In this document: positions 57,340-64,000 of the stretch, piece after piece
How the letters are laid out: each line of letters begins with the position of its first letter
How positions within the stretch are numbered: the first letter of the stretch is position 1
NCBI RefSeq assembly: GCF_026342015.1
Contig: NZ_JAPENL010000004.1
Location: 1-64,000, forward strand
DNA from: Micromonospora lupini
Lineage (GTDB): Bacteria > Actinomycetota > Actinomycetes > Mycobacteriales > Micromonosporaceae
Direction: 5' to 3'
Length of the DNA stretch: 64,000 bases
Made by a program: the position numbers and the translations under genes
The notes under the pieces: generated by a model
What the model saw: only the letters and a program-made list of their open reading frames with translations
What the model was told of the DNA's origin: nothing
Databases searched by the model: none

Positions 57340-58326
57340 GTGGTGGCCGGATGGGATTCAGTCCCCTGGATGGTCGGCGGGGGCGCGCAGCACAGCGCCG
57401 AGGTCGCCCGGGTGCTCGCGTACGTCGCCTGCCGCGGCAACGAGGGCGTCGTCGCCGCCGGCGACCTGACCGTGCGGGCGCTCGCCGTGCCCGGCGGCAG
57501 CGTCACCGTCTCCCCCGGGGCCTGTTCGATCCTGTGCCGGGCGACCGGGCAGATGCACCAGGCGTACACCGGCCGGAACACGACCGACGATCCGGTGCCG
57601 ATCCCGGCCACCACCTCGTCCGGTGGCCGCTCGGATCTGATCATCGCCCGGGTGGAAGACCCGTGGTTGGCCGGCGAGCCGTGGCCGGACCCGACGGACC
57701 CGACGGTCGGTCCGTACATCAGGTCGGTGCGGGTGCCGGGCGTGCCAGCGGGCACGACGACCCTCGCCCAGCTCGGCCTGGGCTACACCGGCATCGAGCT
57801 GGCTCGTATCGACATTCCGCCGTCGACCGGCACCTTCACTCAGGCGATGATCAAGGATTTGCGGAAGATCGCCAACCCGCGCCGTGAGCGTCGGGTCGTG
57901 GTGTCGTCGCCGGCCGCGAACGACGACGTCACGTCGACGACGGTTTGGAAGGACTGGCCGGGGGTGGCTGTGAAGTCCGTCGCCGTCCCGAGCTGGGCGA
58001 CGCAGGTGAAGATGACCACGCACGTCGGCGGGGCGCTGATCTACAACGACAAGACCGATGGATACCTCCGCAACCGGATCGGCGCCGCGACCTTCGGGCA
58101 GGAGACCCGCTTCGACACCAACTCTGCGGTGGCCGGCAACGGCATCGACCGGACCCTCATGACCGCCGACGAACTGGCCATCCCCGCGTCGCTGCGCGGC
58201 ACGTCCGTCCCGATCGCCCTTCAGGCCATCCTCAGCCTGCGCGGCTCGTCCGGCACGGGCCTCCTGCGCGGGTACCAGGGCACCACCGTGGTGTCCGACC
58301 TGGAGTTCGTTGAGGTCCCCGAGTGA
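57340..58326 (+). CDS. Baseplate/minor tail protein
   Basis: 328 residues, GTG with AGGAGG upstream. Residues 1-200 look like an actinophage minor tail protein (GAQHSAEVARVLAYVACRGNEGVVAAGDLTV; GRSDLIIARVEDP; YTGIELARIDIPPSTGTFT). The C-terminal part is beta-rich and may bind the cell surface. Overlaps the next gene by 4 nt. Confidence 0.7.
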   Translation: MVAGWDSVPWMVGGGAQHSAEVARVLAYVACRGNEGVVAAGDLTVRALAVPGGSVTVSPGACSILCRATGQMHQAYTGRNTTDDPVPIPATTSSGGRSDLIIARVEDPWLAGEPWPDPTDPTVGPYIRSVRVPGVPAGTTTLAQLGLGYTGIELARIDIPPSTGTFTQAMIKDLRKIANPRRERRVVVSSPAANDDVTSTTVWKDWPGVAVKSVAVPSWATQVKMTTHVGGALIYNDKTDGYLRNRIGAATFGQETRFDTNSAVAGNGIDRTLMTADELAIPASLRGTSVPIALQAILSLRGSSGTGLLRGYQGTTVVSDLEFVEVPE

Positions 58327-59402
58327 CGTGGCGGTACATCGCCGCTCGTGCGCTCACCGGGGAGATCCTCGACTGGGACCTGCCCCTGAACCGCGATGAG
58401 CTGACCTGGGGACTGTCCCGGTCCGGGTCGCTGCGCGGCACCATCAAGCCGGACGTCGGCCAGCTACGCGCCGGCGACGGCCGGCTGCTCCTTGAGGAGT
58501 GGGGCACGATGCTGTACGCGGAGGCCGACCAGCAGATCCGGTGGGCGGGCATCGTGGTCAGCTCCGGGTTCGAGGGCGCGCAGTGGCGGATCGAAGCCGC
58601 CGGGGTGTCCGCGTACCCGCACGGGATTCCGTACCTCGGCGAGTGGCGGCCGGTGACGGTCGACCCGGCGGCCGCGATCCGGCACGTCTGGGACCACCTG
58701 CAGACGTTCGCCAACGGCGACCTGGGCGTGCAGGTCGTCGGTGACACCCCGGTGCGGATCGGCACCACCCAGGAGCCGTACCAGTTGTCGTGGTGGGATG
58801 CCACGGACTGCGGCCGGGAGATCGAGCAGCTGGCCCGCGAGGCACCCCTGGAGTGGGTGGAGGAGGCGGCCTGGTCGTCGCCCGGGTCGACGGCCGTGAC
58901 GCACACGCTGCGGCTCGGGTACCCGCGGCTTGGTCGCCGCAGGAGTGACCTGGCGTTCGTGCAGGGCGACAACGTGACCGGCGTGGTGCCGGTACTGCGC
59001 AGCGGCGACGACTACGCCAACGAGGTCGTGGGCCTGGGCGCGGGTGAGGGTCGCAAGATGGTGTTCAGTCGCCTGCCTGTGATCGACGGCCGGCTCCGGC
59101 GGGTCGCCGTACGCAGCGACAAGAGCGTCACCGCGGCGAGCCGGATGGACGCGCTGTGCCGCGACGACCTCACCGCCCGGCAGGGCCTGCCCGAGATCGC
59201 GGAGATCGAGGTCGACGACCATCCCAACGCCGTGCTGGGGTCGTGGGCGCCGGGCGACGACATCCTCGTGCAGGCCACCGTGCCGTGGCTGGGGGACGTG
59301 TCGATCTGGTCCCGCGTGATCGGCTGGTCCCTGACCGGCGAGCACCGGGCGCGGGTGGCGCTGATGCGCAGCGACCGATTCGTCTACGGAGGCTCCGCAT
59401 GA
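58323..59402 (+). CDS. Baseplate hub-like minor tail protein
   Basis: 359 residues. ARALTGEILDWDLPLNRDELTWGLSRSGSLRGTI and WRIEAAGVSAYPHGIPYLG match the hub/minor tail proteins of actinophages. It contains an unusually ordered set of Trp residues. Coupled to the fibre gene (stop overlaps the ATG). Confidence 0.7.
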   Translation: MTWRYIAARALTGEILDWDLPLNRDELTWGLSRSGSLRGTIKPDVGQLRAGDGRLLLEEWGTMLYAEADQQIRWAGIVVSSGFEGAQWRIEAAGVSAYPHGIPYLGEWRPVTVDPAAAIRHVWDHLQTFANGDLGVQVVGDTPVRIGTTQEPYQLSWWDATDCGREIEQLAREAPLEWVEEAAWSSPGSTAVTHTLRLGYPRLGRRRSDLAFVQGDNVTGVVPVLRSGDDYANEVVGLGAGEGRKMVFSRLPVIDGRLRRVAVRSDKSVTAASRMDALCRDDLTARQGLPEIAEIEVDDHPNAVLGSWAPGDDILVQATVPWLGDVSIWSRVIGWSLTGEHRARVALMRSDRFVYGGSA

Positions 59403-60763
59403 CGGACCTGGTGGTGGCCAGGCTCGCAGCCCGAATCGTGGAGCTGGAACGTCGCTTGGAGGCCGTGGAGCGGGGACCGCAGCTCAGCCGGTCGAGTATC
59501 GAGGCCGGCACGCTGGAGGTGTACGACGAGTCGGGCACGAGCGTGCTCCAGGTGGGCCGGCAGGAAGACGGCTCGTACGCGGTGGTCGGTGCCAACGGCG
59601 GTCGGGTCGTCGCGGACACAGTGCCGCAGGAGGTGATCGACCAGATCACCGACGAGTTGGAGCTCGCCGACGGGGCGGTCACCGCGGCGAAGATCGCCGC
59701 GGGGGCGGTCACGACCACGAAGCTGGCCGATGACTCGATCAGCACGCCGAAGATCGTGGCCGGAGCAGTGCAGACCCTCCAACTCGCGGCTGGGGCGGTG
59801 CAGGCCGAGAAGATCGCTGCGGAGGCGGTGACGGCGGGCAAGATCGCGGCGCTCGCGGTAACCGCCGATAAGGTCGCGGCGAACGCGATCACCGCCGACA
59901 AGCTGGCCGCCAACGCCGTGACCGCCGGGAAGATCGCCGCTGGCGCGGTCACCGCCGACAAGATCGAAGCGACCGCGATCAACGGCAAGGTCATCACGGG
60001 TGCGACGTTCTACACGCGGGCGGCGGCGCCCCGGGTGGAGATGGGCGAGACCGTCTACGAGGGCGGCGCGATCGCCAGCATCAAATGGGACTTGCTCGGT
60101 CGGGGCTGGGATGAGCCGACGATCCAGGCGAGCAGCATCACCGGCGGGAAACGCCGTTTCACGATCCGCGGTCCGGCCGCGTCGGCGGGCGCGGCCGGCA
60201 CCAGCCTCGTCGCCTCGGACACGGACTACTCGTGGCGGATGCTCGCGTGGACGGATCCACTCACCGGGGTCGTCGAGTACGCGTTCACGCCGACCGGCTT
60301 CACGATCGACGGCGCTGATCAGGGGCGTGGGCTGGTCGCTCGGGGGTGGGCGGTCGGAAACCCGGTGACGACAATGACCACGACCGAGACAACGATCATG
60401 ACGATCAGCGACGGGTTCGCGCCGAACCGCGCGTACGAAGTGCTCTTTCGCTGCCAGGCGTCGGTGACGACGGCCGGTGACCTGACGATCCGCGTCAAGC
60501 GGCCCAACGGAACTGTGGCCGTCGACTGTGGGCGGGATCCCTTTCCCTCGGGCTCCGGGAACCGGCGATACGAGTGGCGCGGCGGGTTCATCACCGGCAC
60601 ATCAGTCAGCAACGTCGCGCTGCCGGCGCTGTTGACGTTCCCGGTGACGGGTCAGATGGCGTCGGGGAGTGTGGCCCTGCGCGGCTTCGGCAGCATGCCG
60701 CTGGAGGTCCGGGTCTACGACGTGGGGGCGGCGGCCGACCACGCCGGCATGCCGCAGCTCTAA
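59399..60763 (+). CDS. Tail fibre with ADKIAAxA-type repeats
   Basis: 454 residues. An N-terminal helix (RLAARIVELERRLEAVE) is followed by about twelve 10-residue repeats of the form AVTADKIAAG between residues 95 and 200, typical of trimeric fibre shafts. The C-terminal 250 residues are beta-rich and probably bind the receptor. Last forward structural gene before the reverse gene at 60.8 kb. Confidence 0.78.
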   Translation: MTDLVVARLAARIVELERRLEAVERGPQLSRSSIEAGTLEVYDESGTSVLQVGRQEDGSYAVVGANGGRVVADTVPQEVIDQITDELELADGAVTAAKIAAGAVTTTKLADDSISTPKIVAGAVQTLQLAAGAVQAEKIAAEAVTAGKIAALAVTADKVAANAITADKLAANAVTAGKIAAGAVTADKIEATAINGKVITGATFYTRAAAPRVEMGETVYEGGAIASIKWDLLGRGWDEPTIQASSITGGKRRFTIRGPAASAGAAGTSLVASDTDYSWRMLAWTDPLTGVVEYAFTPTGFTIDGADQGRGLVARGWAVGNPVTTMTTTETTIMTISDGFAPNRAYEVLFRCQASVTTAGDLTIRVKRPNGTVAVDCGRDPFPSGSGNRRYEWRGGFITGTSVSNVALPALLTFPVTGQMASGSVALRGFGSMPLEVRVYDVGAAADHAGMPQL

Positions 60764-61155
60764 CGACCCGGGCCGTCCCACTGGCAGGAGGCCACGCCGG
60801 CCGGACCGGACTGGTCGAGCACCTGGCCGTCGATGACGATGGCGCAGGACACCGGATCGGTGACGTCCTGACCGAACAGCAGCACCTGCACGCTCGCGGG
60901 TGGCTCGGCCAGGATGACTTCCCGGCCTATCGGTGGGGATTCGGTGGACCCGTCGGCGAGGTGGATGGCTGCGGCAGCGCGGTCAGCCGGCTGGGCGACG
61001 ATGACGATCGACGTGGTGTTTTCCTCGGCGGCGGCGCGGTGCTCGGGGGCGACCGCGAGGAGCGCGAAAGCGCCAGCAGCGAGGACCACGGTCAGCGCGC
61101 TTCGTCCCCGACTTTGAGAGCGGACCAGCCTTCGGTCGAGATCAACGATCGCCAC
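60760..61155 (-). CDS. Exported/anchored protein, MmpS-like moron
   Basis: 131 residues from the GTG at 61155 (CATAAT ends 6 nt upstream, leaderless). One N-terminal TM or signal anchor (ALTVVLAAGAFALLAVAPE). The beta-rich outside part ends SCAIVIDGQVLDQSGPAGVASCQW, recalling the two-Cys end of MmpS-type accessory proteins. Overlaps the fibre stop by 4 nt on the opposite strand. Possibly expressed in the lysogen. Confidence 0.6.
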   Translation of the reverse strand: MAIVDLDRRLVRSQSRGRSALTVVLAAGAFALLAVAPEHRAAAEENTTSIVIVAQPADRAAAAIHLADGSTESPPIGREVILAEPPASVQVLLFGQDVTDPVSCAIVIDGQVLDQSGPAGVASCQWDGPGR

Positions 61156-61198
61156 CCCGCGATTATGCAAGGTGTTGGCGACATTCACGGTCAGTGAG

Positions 61199-61226
61199 GA
61201 CGCAAGCCGACGGGCGGCCCTACCGT
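61199..61226 (+). promoter_or_regulatory. Late-type promoter, copy 15
   Basis: GACGCAAG, 13 nt, CTACCGT, in the divergent region between the reverse moron and the lysis-side genes. Confidence 0.8.
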
Positions 61227-61264
61227 GGCGCCGGCCAGGTTGCGGTGGAAAGCGGGGGTATCGG

Positions 61265-61591
61265 GTGGACACGTCGCAGGTGGAGACGCTGCTTCCCGGC
61301 CTCGGCGCCTTCGGCACGTTCACGACCGCCGTGATCATCCTCGCGAAGATGATCGGTCACGACCGGGGCCAGCTCGTTGCCGCCGATGAGCGGTACAAGC
61401 AGGAGGTCAGGGACCACGCGGCCACGCAGGTCGAGTTGGACCAGGAGCGTGAGGCGCGGCGCCAGGCCGAAGACTCCGTGGCTGGTCTCGGCCGGAAGGT
61501 CGAGGCGTTGACCGAGCAGATCGTCCGGCAGACGGAGCGGATCACGCACCTCGAGCAAGAGGTGTCCAGACTGAACGGAGCAGCGGCATGA
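61265..61591 (+). CDS. TM plus coiled-coil protein
   Basis: 108 residues from the GTG at 61265 (GGGGG upstream). One TM segment (GLGAFGTFTTAVIILAKMI) and a coiled-coil of about 70 residues (AATQVELDQEREARRQAEDSVAGLGRKVEALTEQIVRQTERITHLEQEVSRL). It may be a spanin-like or lysis-helper protein, as it lies between tail and holin genes. Coupled to the next gene. Confidence 0.6.
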   Translation: MDTSQVETLLPGLGAFGTFTTAVIILAKMIGHDRGQLVAADERYKQEVRDHAATQVELDQEREARRQAEDSVAGLGRKVEALTEQIVRQTERITHLEQEVSRLNGAAA

Positions 61592-62217
61592 GGCGGGGCG
61601 TACGAGAGTCGACGGTACGGCGGTGGCCGCGCGGCCGGGTGGTCGCGCTGGCGCTGTTGATCGGTCTGACCTGCGGGCTGATGGGGTACGCGCTGCGGTC
61701 CGCGACGGCCCGTACAGGTGCCGCCGAGCGGCGGGAGGCGACCGCGGTGACGGTGGCCGAGCAGCTGTGCGACCAGGTACGCCAGGCCGGCATGACGTGC
61801 GTCGAGGACCCCGCCGAGCTGCGCGGCGACCAGGGCCCGACCGGTCCGGACGGTCCGGCTGGCCCCTCCGGGCCGTCGGGGCCATCGGGTCCGGCTGGGC
61901 CGTCCGGACCGCGGGGCTCGGCAGGTCAGCCCGGCGCGACCGGTCCGCCTGGAGAAGACGGCGCTGATGGGGTGTCGCGCGCCGGCGTCGCCGGCGTCGC
62001 TGGCGCCGCCGGCCCAGCAGGCCCCGCAGGCCCGGCAGGCCCGGACGGTCCGCCGGGGCCTTCCGGGCCTGCGGGGCCACCCGGGCCGTCCGGGCCTCCG
62101 GGCGCCGACGGCGCGGCCGGCCCGACATGCCCGGACGGTTATCACTCGCAGGCCGCGACCGTCCTGACGACCAGCGGCACCAAGCAGGTCACCCTGTGCG
62201 CTGAGGACGAGGAGTAG
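61588..62217 (+). CDS. Membrane-anchored collagen-like protein
   Basis: 209 residues. One TM (VVALALLIGLTCGLMGYAL), a short helix with two Cys, then about 85 residues of Gly-X-Y triplets (DQGPTGPDGPAGPSG... onward) and a C-terminal cap with two Cys (CPDGYHSQ...TLCAEDEE). Such collagen-like repeats occur on phage fibres. The TM makes a membrane or wall location more likely. Confidence 0.7.
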   Translation: MRRGVRESTVRRWPRGRVVALALLIGLTCGLMGYALRSATARTGAAERREATAVTVAEQLCDQVRQAGMTCVEDPAELRGDQGPTGPDGPAGPSGPSGPSGPAGPSGPRGSAGQPGATGPPGEDGADGVSRAGVAGVAGAAGPAGPAGPAGPDGPPGPSGPAGPPGPSGPPGADGAAGPTCPDGYHSQAATVLTTSGTKQVTLCAEDEE

Positions 62218-62225
62218 ACGGCCGA

Positions 62226-62253
62226 GACGCTAACGCCTGCCCTACCTGATCGT
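62226..62253 (+). promoter_or_regulatory. Late-type promoter, copy 16 (holin)
   Basis: GACGCTAA, 13 nt, TGATCGT; leaderless ATG at 62261. Confidence 0.7.
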
Positions 62254-62260
62254 GGGCGGC

Positions 62261-62581
62261 ATGGATCTCATTGCCTGGGTGCAGGACACCCCGTCGTGGG
62301 CGCTGCTGGTCGGCGTCGTCACTCCGTTCCTCGTCTCGATCGTCAACCAGCCGCAGTGGTCGAAGCCCGTCCGGCAGACCGTCGCGGTGCTGGTCGCGGT
62401 CGTCCTCGGCGTCCTCGGCTGCCTGGCCGACGGGACGCTCGGCGACGGCATGACCGTGCTGCAGGTGATCACCGTGGTGGCGGTCGCGTCGCACGCCGCG
62501 TACAAGACGGTGCTGCACCACGTGACCACCCCCATCGAGGAGGCCACGAGCCGGCGCAAGGATTACGACCTGGCGTCCTAG
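62261..62581 (+). CDS. Putative holin
   Basis: 106 residues from the ATG at 62261. Three TM segments (WALLVGVVTPFLVSIVNQ; TVAVLVAVVLGVLGCLAD; VLQVITVVAVASHAAYKTVL) with a charged C-terminal tail. This is the size and topology of class I holins. No endolysin with a recognisable domain is present in the window. Confidence 0.7.
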   Translation: MDLIAWVQDTPSWALLVGVVTPFLVSIVNQPQWSKPVRQTVAVLVAVVLGVLGCLADGTLGDGMTVLQVITVVAVASHAAYKTVLHHVTTPIEEATSRRKDYDLAS

Positions 62582-63087
62582 TCGCCCTGCTTGTCGCGTT
62601 CCTCGCGACGCAGGGTGGCGAAGCGCTCCTGGTGGAGGGCGGCGAGCCGGCGAAGGGACACCTTCTTCGGGTTGCCGCCCGCCGCCTGGACCAGGCGGGC
62701 CCATTCGGGCTGGAACTCCTCCGCGAGGCGCTGGAGCGCGCGGCGCCGGGGTGAGGCGTCCGCGTCGACGGGCTCTGGGAGCTCGTTGATCGTCTGTCGT
62801 TCGGCCCGGGCGGCGTTGCGGATGGCCTGCCAGCGGCGGCGCTCATCGACTGGCTGGCCGGCCCGGTCCCGCTTGTCGGCCTGGCGCAGCAGCCAGGACA
62901 GGGTGCGGACCGTGCGGCCGCGCAGCGCCGGGTGGTGGAGTACGGCGCTGAGGGCCGCGGAGTGGTTGACGAGCAGGTAGTGAGTCAGGGCCTGCCGGAA
63001 TTGGTCGTCGTCGGCCTGCGCCAGCTGCAGTAGCGCACGCTGGAACCGGGGATCGTGCTGGACCTCCACCTGCCGCCCTTCGCTCAC
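62578..63087 (-). CDS. Unknown reverse-strand protein
   Basis: 169 residues, GTG start. Helical, Arg/Leu/Ala-rich (DPRFQRALLQLAQADDDQFRQALTHYLLVNHSAALSAVLHHPALRGR; RRRALQRLAEEFQPEWARLV). It closes the virion module and is convergent with the holin. No family recognised. It may be a regulator, since helical Arg-rich parts could bind nucleic acid. Confidence 0.55.
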   Translation of the reverse strand: MSEGRQVEVQHDPRFQRALLQLAQADDDQFRQALTHYLLVNHSAALSAVLHHPALRGRTVRTLSWLLRQADKRDRAGQPVDERRRWQAIRNAARAERQTINELPEPVDADASPRRRALQRLAEEFQPEWARLVQAAGGNPKKVSLRRLAALHQERFATLRREERDKQGD

Positions 63088-63377
63088 GGGATCGCGCAGG
63101 CAGCATAGCCGCGTACAGGGCGCATGCCCCGGGAGGTCGCTGGTGTGTGTGATCAGGGTCTAGCATGGGTGGGACGGGCCTTCCCTGGCCCGGCCTGAGT
63201 GGGCAGCTGCGGCTGGATTTGCTCGACGATCGGTCTCCGGTTGGTCGGGCGCCCCTTGCGGGGTCCTTCCGTCCGGTCCAGCCACCCGTCCGTGGAGCGC
63301 AGTCGCTCGCGCGATGAAGCGGACAAACAGGTCGATCGCCGGGGAGGGCCCTCTTCAGTTCCGGCCGCCCGCCGCCA

Positions 63378-63399
63378 AGTGCGCAACAACTTGCGCACT
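63378..63399. promoter_or_regulatory. Operator palindrome at recT promoter
   Basis: AGTGCGCAA-CAAC-TTGCGCACT, 9-bp inverted repeat. The TTGCGC half is the -35 of the recT promoter. A related GCGCAA-N4-TTGCGC site is at 9560. Confidence 0.65.
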
Positions 63400-63452
63400 G
63401 TCGATCTAGGCAGGTAGACTATGTGTGTGCGGGTGACAGTAACGTCGCCCGC
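63391..63452 (+). promoter_or_regulatory. recT promoter with variant leader hairpin (copy 14)
   Basis: TTGCGC, 18 nt, TAGACT (63415-63420), 8 nt, then GCGGGTGAC-AGTAAC-GTCGCCCGC (63429-63452), a 9-bp stem with one G-T pair. The GAGCG loop is missing. Confidence 0.7.
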
Positions 63453-63496
63453 CTTCACTATGGGCCCCGAGAGCGACGGGGCTACGGGAGGCAACC

Positions 63497-64000
63497 ATGA
63501 CCACGGACACCATTCCCACCGACGAGACCGCGGACGCGGACGCGGTGGAAGAGGGCGTCGTCGTCGACGAGGCCCCGACGCAGAGCCGCGACGTCGCGGT
63601 CCGTCCGGCCGCCGCCGGCGAGGTAGCCGTCCTGCCGACGGCTCGACCGGCGGTGGCGCGGGCCTACACCGACCCGCAGGGCGTGATCCACATTCCGACC
63701 CCGGTCGCGGGCATCGAGCTGAAGTTCACGTCGACCCAGGTGACTCTCGACGCCGCCCAGCTGACGCTGCTCGCGCCGCTCGGCATGAAGGCCGACTACG
63801 ACCCGAAGCAGGTCGCGATCTTCCTGATGACGAGCCTTGAGCGCGGTCTGGACCCGTGGCGCAAGGAGGTCTACCTCTTCCAGTACAAGGACTCCACGGC
63901 GCCGGGTGGGAACCGCTACGTGTCGCACACGGGCATCGGCGGGTTCCAGGGCCTGGCCGAGGACACGGGTGAGTACGTCGGTCAGGTCGGCCCCCAGTGG
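63497..64000 (+). CDS. recT: RecT-family single-strand annealing protein, 3' end cut
   Basis: At least 168 residues before the window ends. The segment QVAIFLMTSLERGLDPWRKEVYLFQYKDS ... VSHTGIGGFQGLAEDTGEYVGQVGPQW matches the conserved core of RecT annealing proteins. These pair single strands during phage recombination, usually with an exonuclease. The N-terminal 60 residues are acidic and probably disordered. Start: ATG with GGGAGG. It has operator-controlled early-type expression. Confidence 0.88.
   Translation, partial: MTTDTIPTDETADADAVEEGVVVDEAPTQSRDVAVRPAAAGEVAVLPTARPAVARAYTDPQGVIHIPTPVAGIELKFTSTQVTLDAAQLTLLAPLGMKADYDPKQVAIFLMTSLERGLDPWRKEVYLFQYKDSTAPGGNRYVSHTGIGGFQGLAEDTGEYVGQVGPQW

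Larger units (their letters stand above)
63088..63496. other. Long control region before recT
   Basis: About 400 nt without a supportable gene. It carries the operator palindrome (63378), the recT promoter and the variant leader hairpin. Confidence 0.6.

Noticed and set aside
61830..62110. Tandem DNA repeats in the collagen-like region
   Set aside because: The repetition follows from Gly-Pro-X codons in a real protein and is not a separate repeat element.
1..64000. CRISPR array or rRNA genes
   Set aside because: No regularly spaced direct repeats of the CRISPR kind and no conserved rRNA segments were seen. The hairpin family is spaced by whole genes.

Overview
The window is one contiguous stretch of a high-GC (about 70 % by eye) actinobacterial temperate siphophage or prophage. 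The evidence is TTG/GTG starts, strong SD sites, many leaderless genes, a complete long-tailed virion module, a tyrosine integrase, an XRE/ImmA-type switch and RecT. The host is probably Streptomyces- or Micromonospora-like, but no single gene proves the genus. Both edges cut genes: an HTH protein on the left and recT on the right. Replication genes and probably the endolysin lie outside.

Layout. 0-3.3 kb: an HTH protein, a reverse membrane protein, and an ADP-ribosyltransferase (ART) with a small partner gene. 3.3-20.9 kb: a forward early or establishment region. It holds small unknown proteins, a DNA-modification pair (Mom-like plus DpdA/TGT-like), a triplicated HTH-like protein, an FtsK-type translocase and a CoiA-like nuclease. 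20.9-26.8 kb: an accessory block with a DUF981-like membrane protein, the integrase with two small partners, a PIN nuclease, an ATP-dependent DNA ligase and a DUF3800 protein. 27-30.9 kb: more early genes, including dCTP deaminase and a lipoprotein. 31.4-35.3 kb: a zeta-type kinase and two more ARTs. 35.3-37.1 kb: large terminase. 37.1-40.2 kb: a reverse XRE / ImmA / MAB_1171c-like / PAP2 cassette. 40.6-62.6 kb: portal-MuF, protease-scaffold, capsid, connectors, tail tube, chaperones, tape measure, baseplate, fibre, collagen-like protein and holin, interrupted by two reverse-strand morons. From 63.5 kb: recT.

Two sequence families divide the genome. Early genes carry a 17-nt hairpin, GCGGGTGAGCGACCCGC, with an invariant GAGCG loop and compensating stem changes. 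There are 13 copies plus one variant before recT. Where a promoter is visible, the hairpin usually starts 8 nt after a TANNNT -10 box, at the predicted 5' end of the mRNA. The virion and effector genes instead carry GACGYAAG-N13-(N)xAxxxT, with 16 copies, often just before a leaderless start codon. The ART gene at 1.66 kb carries the late-type promoter although it lies far from the virion module. Several promoters sit inside the upstream gene's terminator hairpin.

The most interesting biology is a set of four putative effectors (three R-S-E class ARTs and one zeta-like kinase) that share an N-terminal HPRDxxGRF tag. A related motif follows the protease domain of the prohead protease. This suggests, as inference only, that the effectors are loaded into the capsid and injected with the DNA. 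The second highlight is the Mom-like/DpdA-like pair, which implies hypermodified virion DNA.
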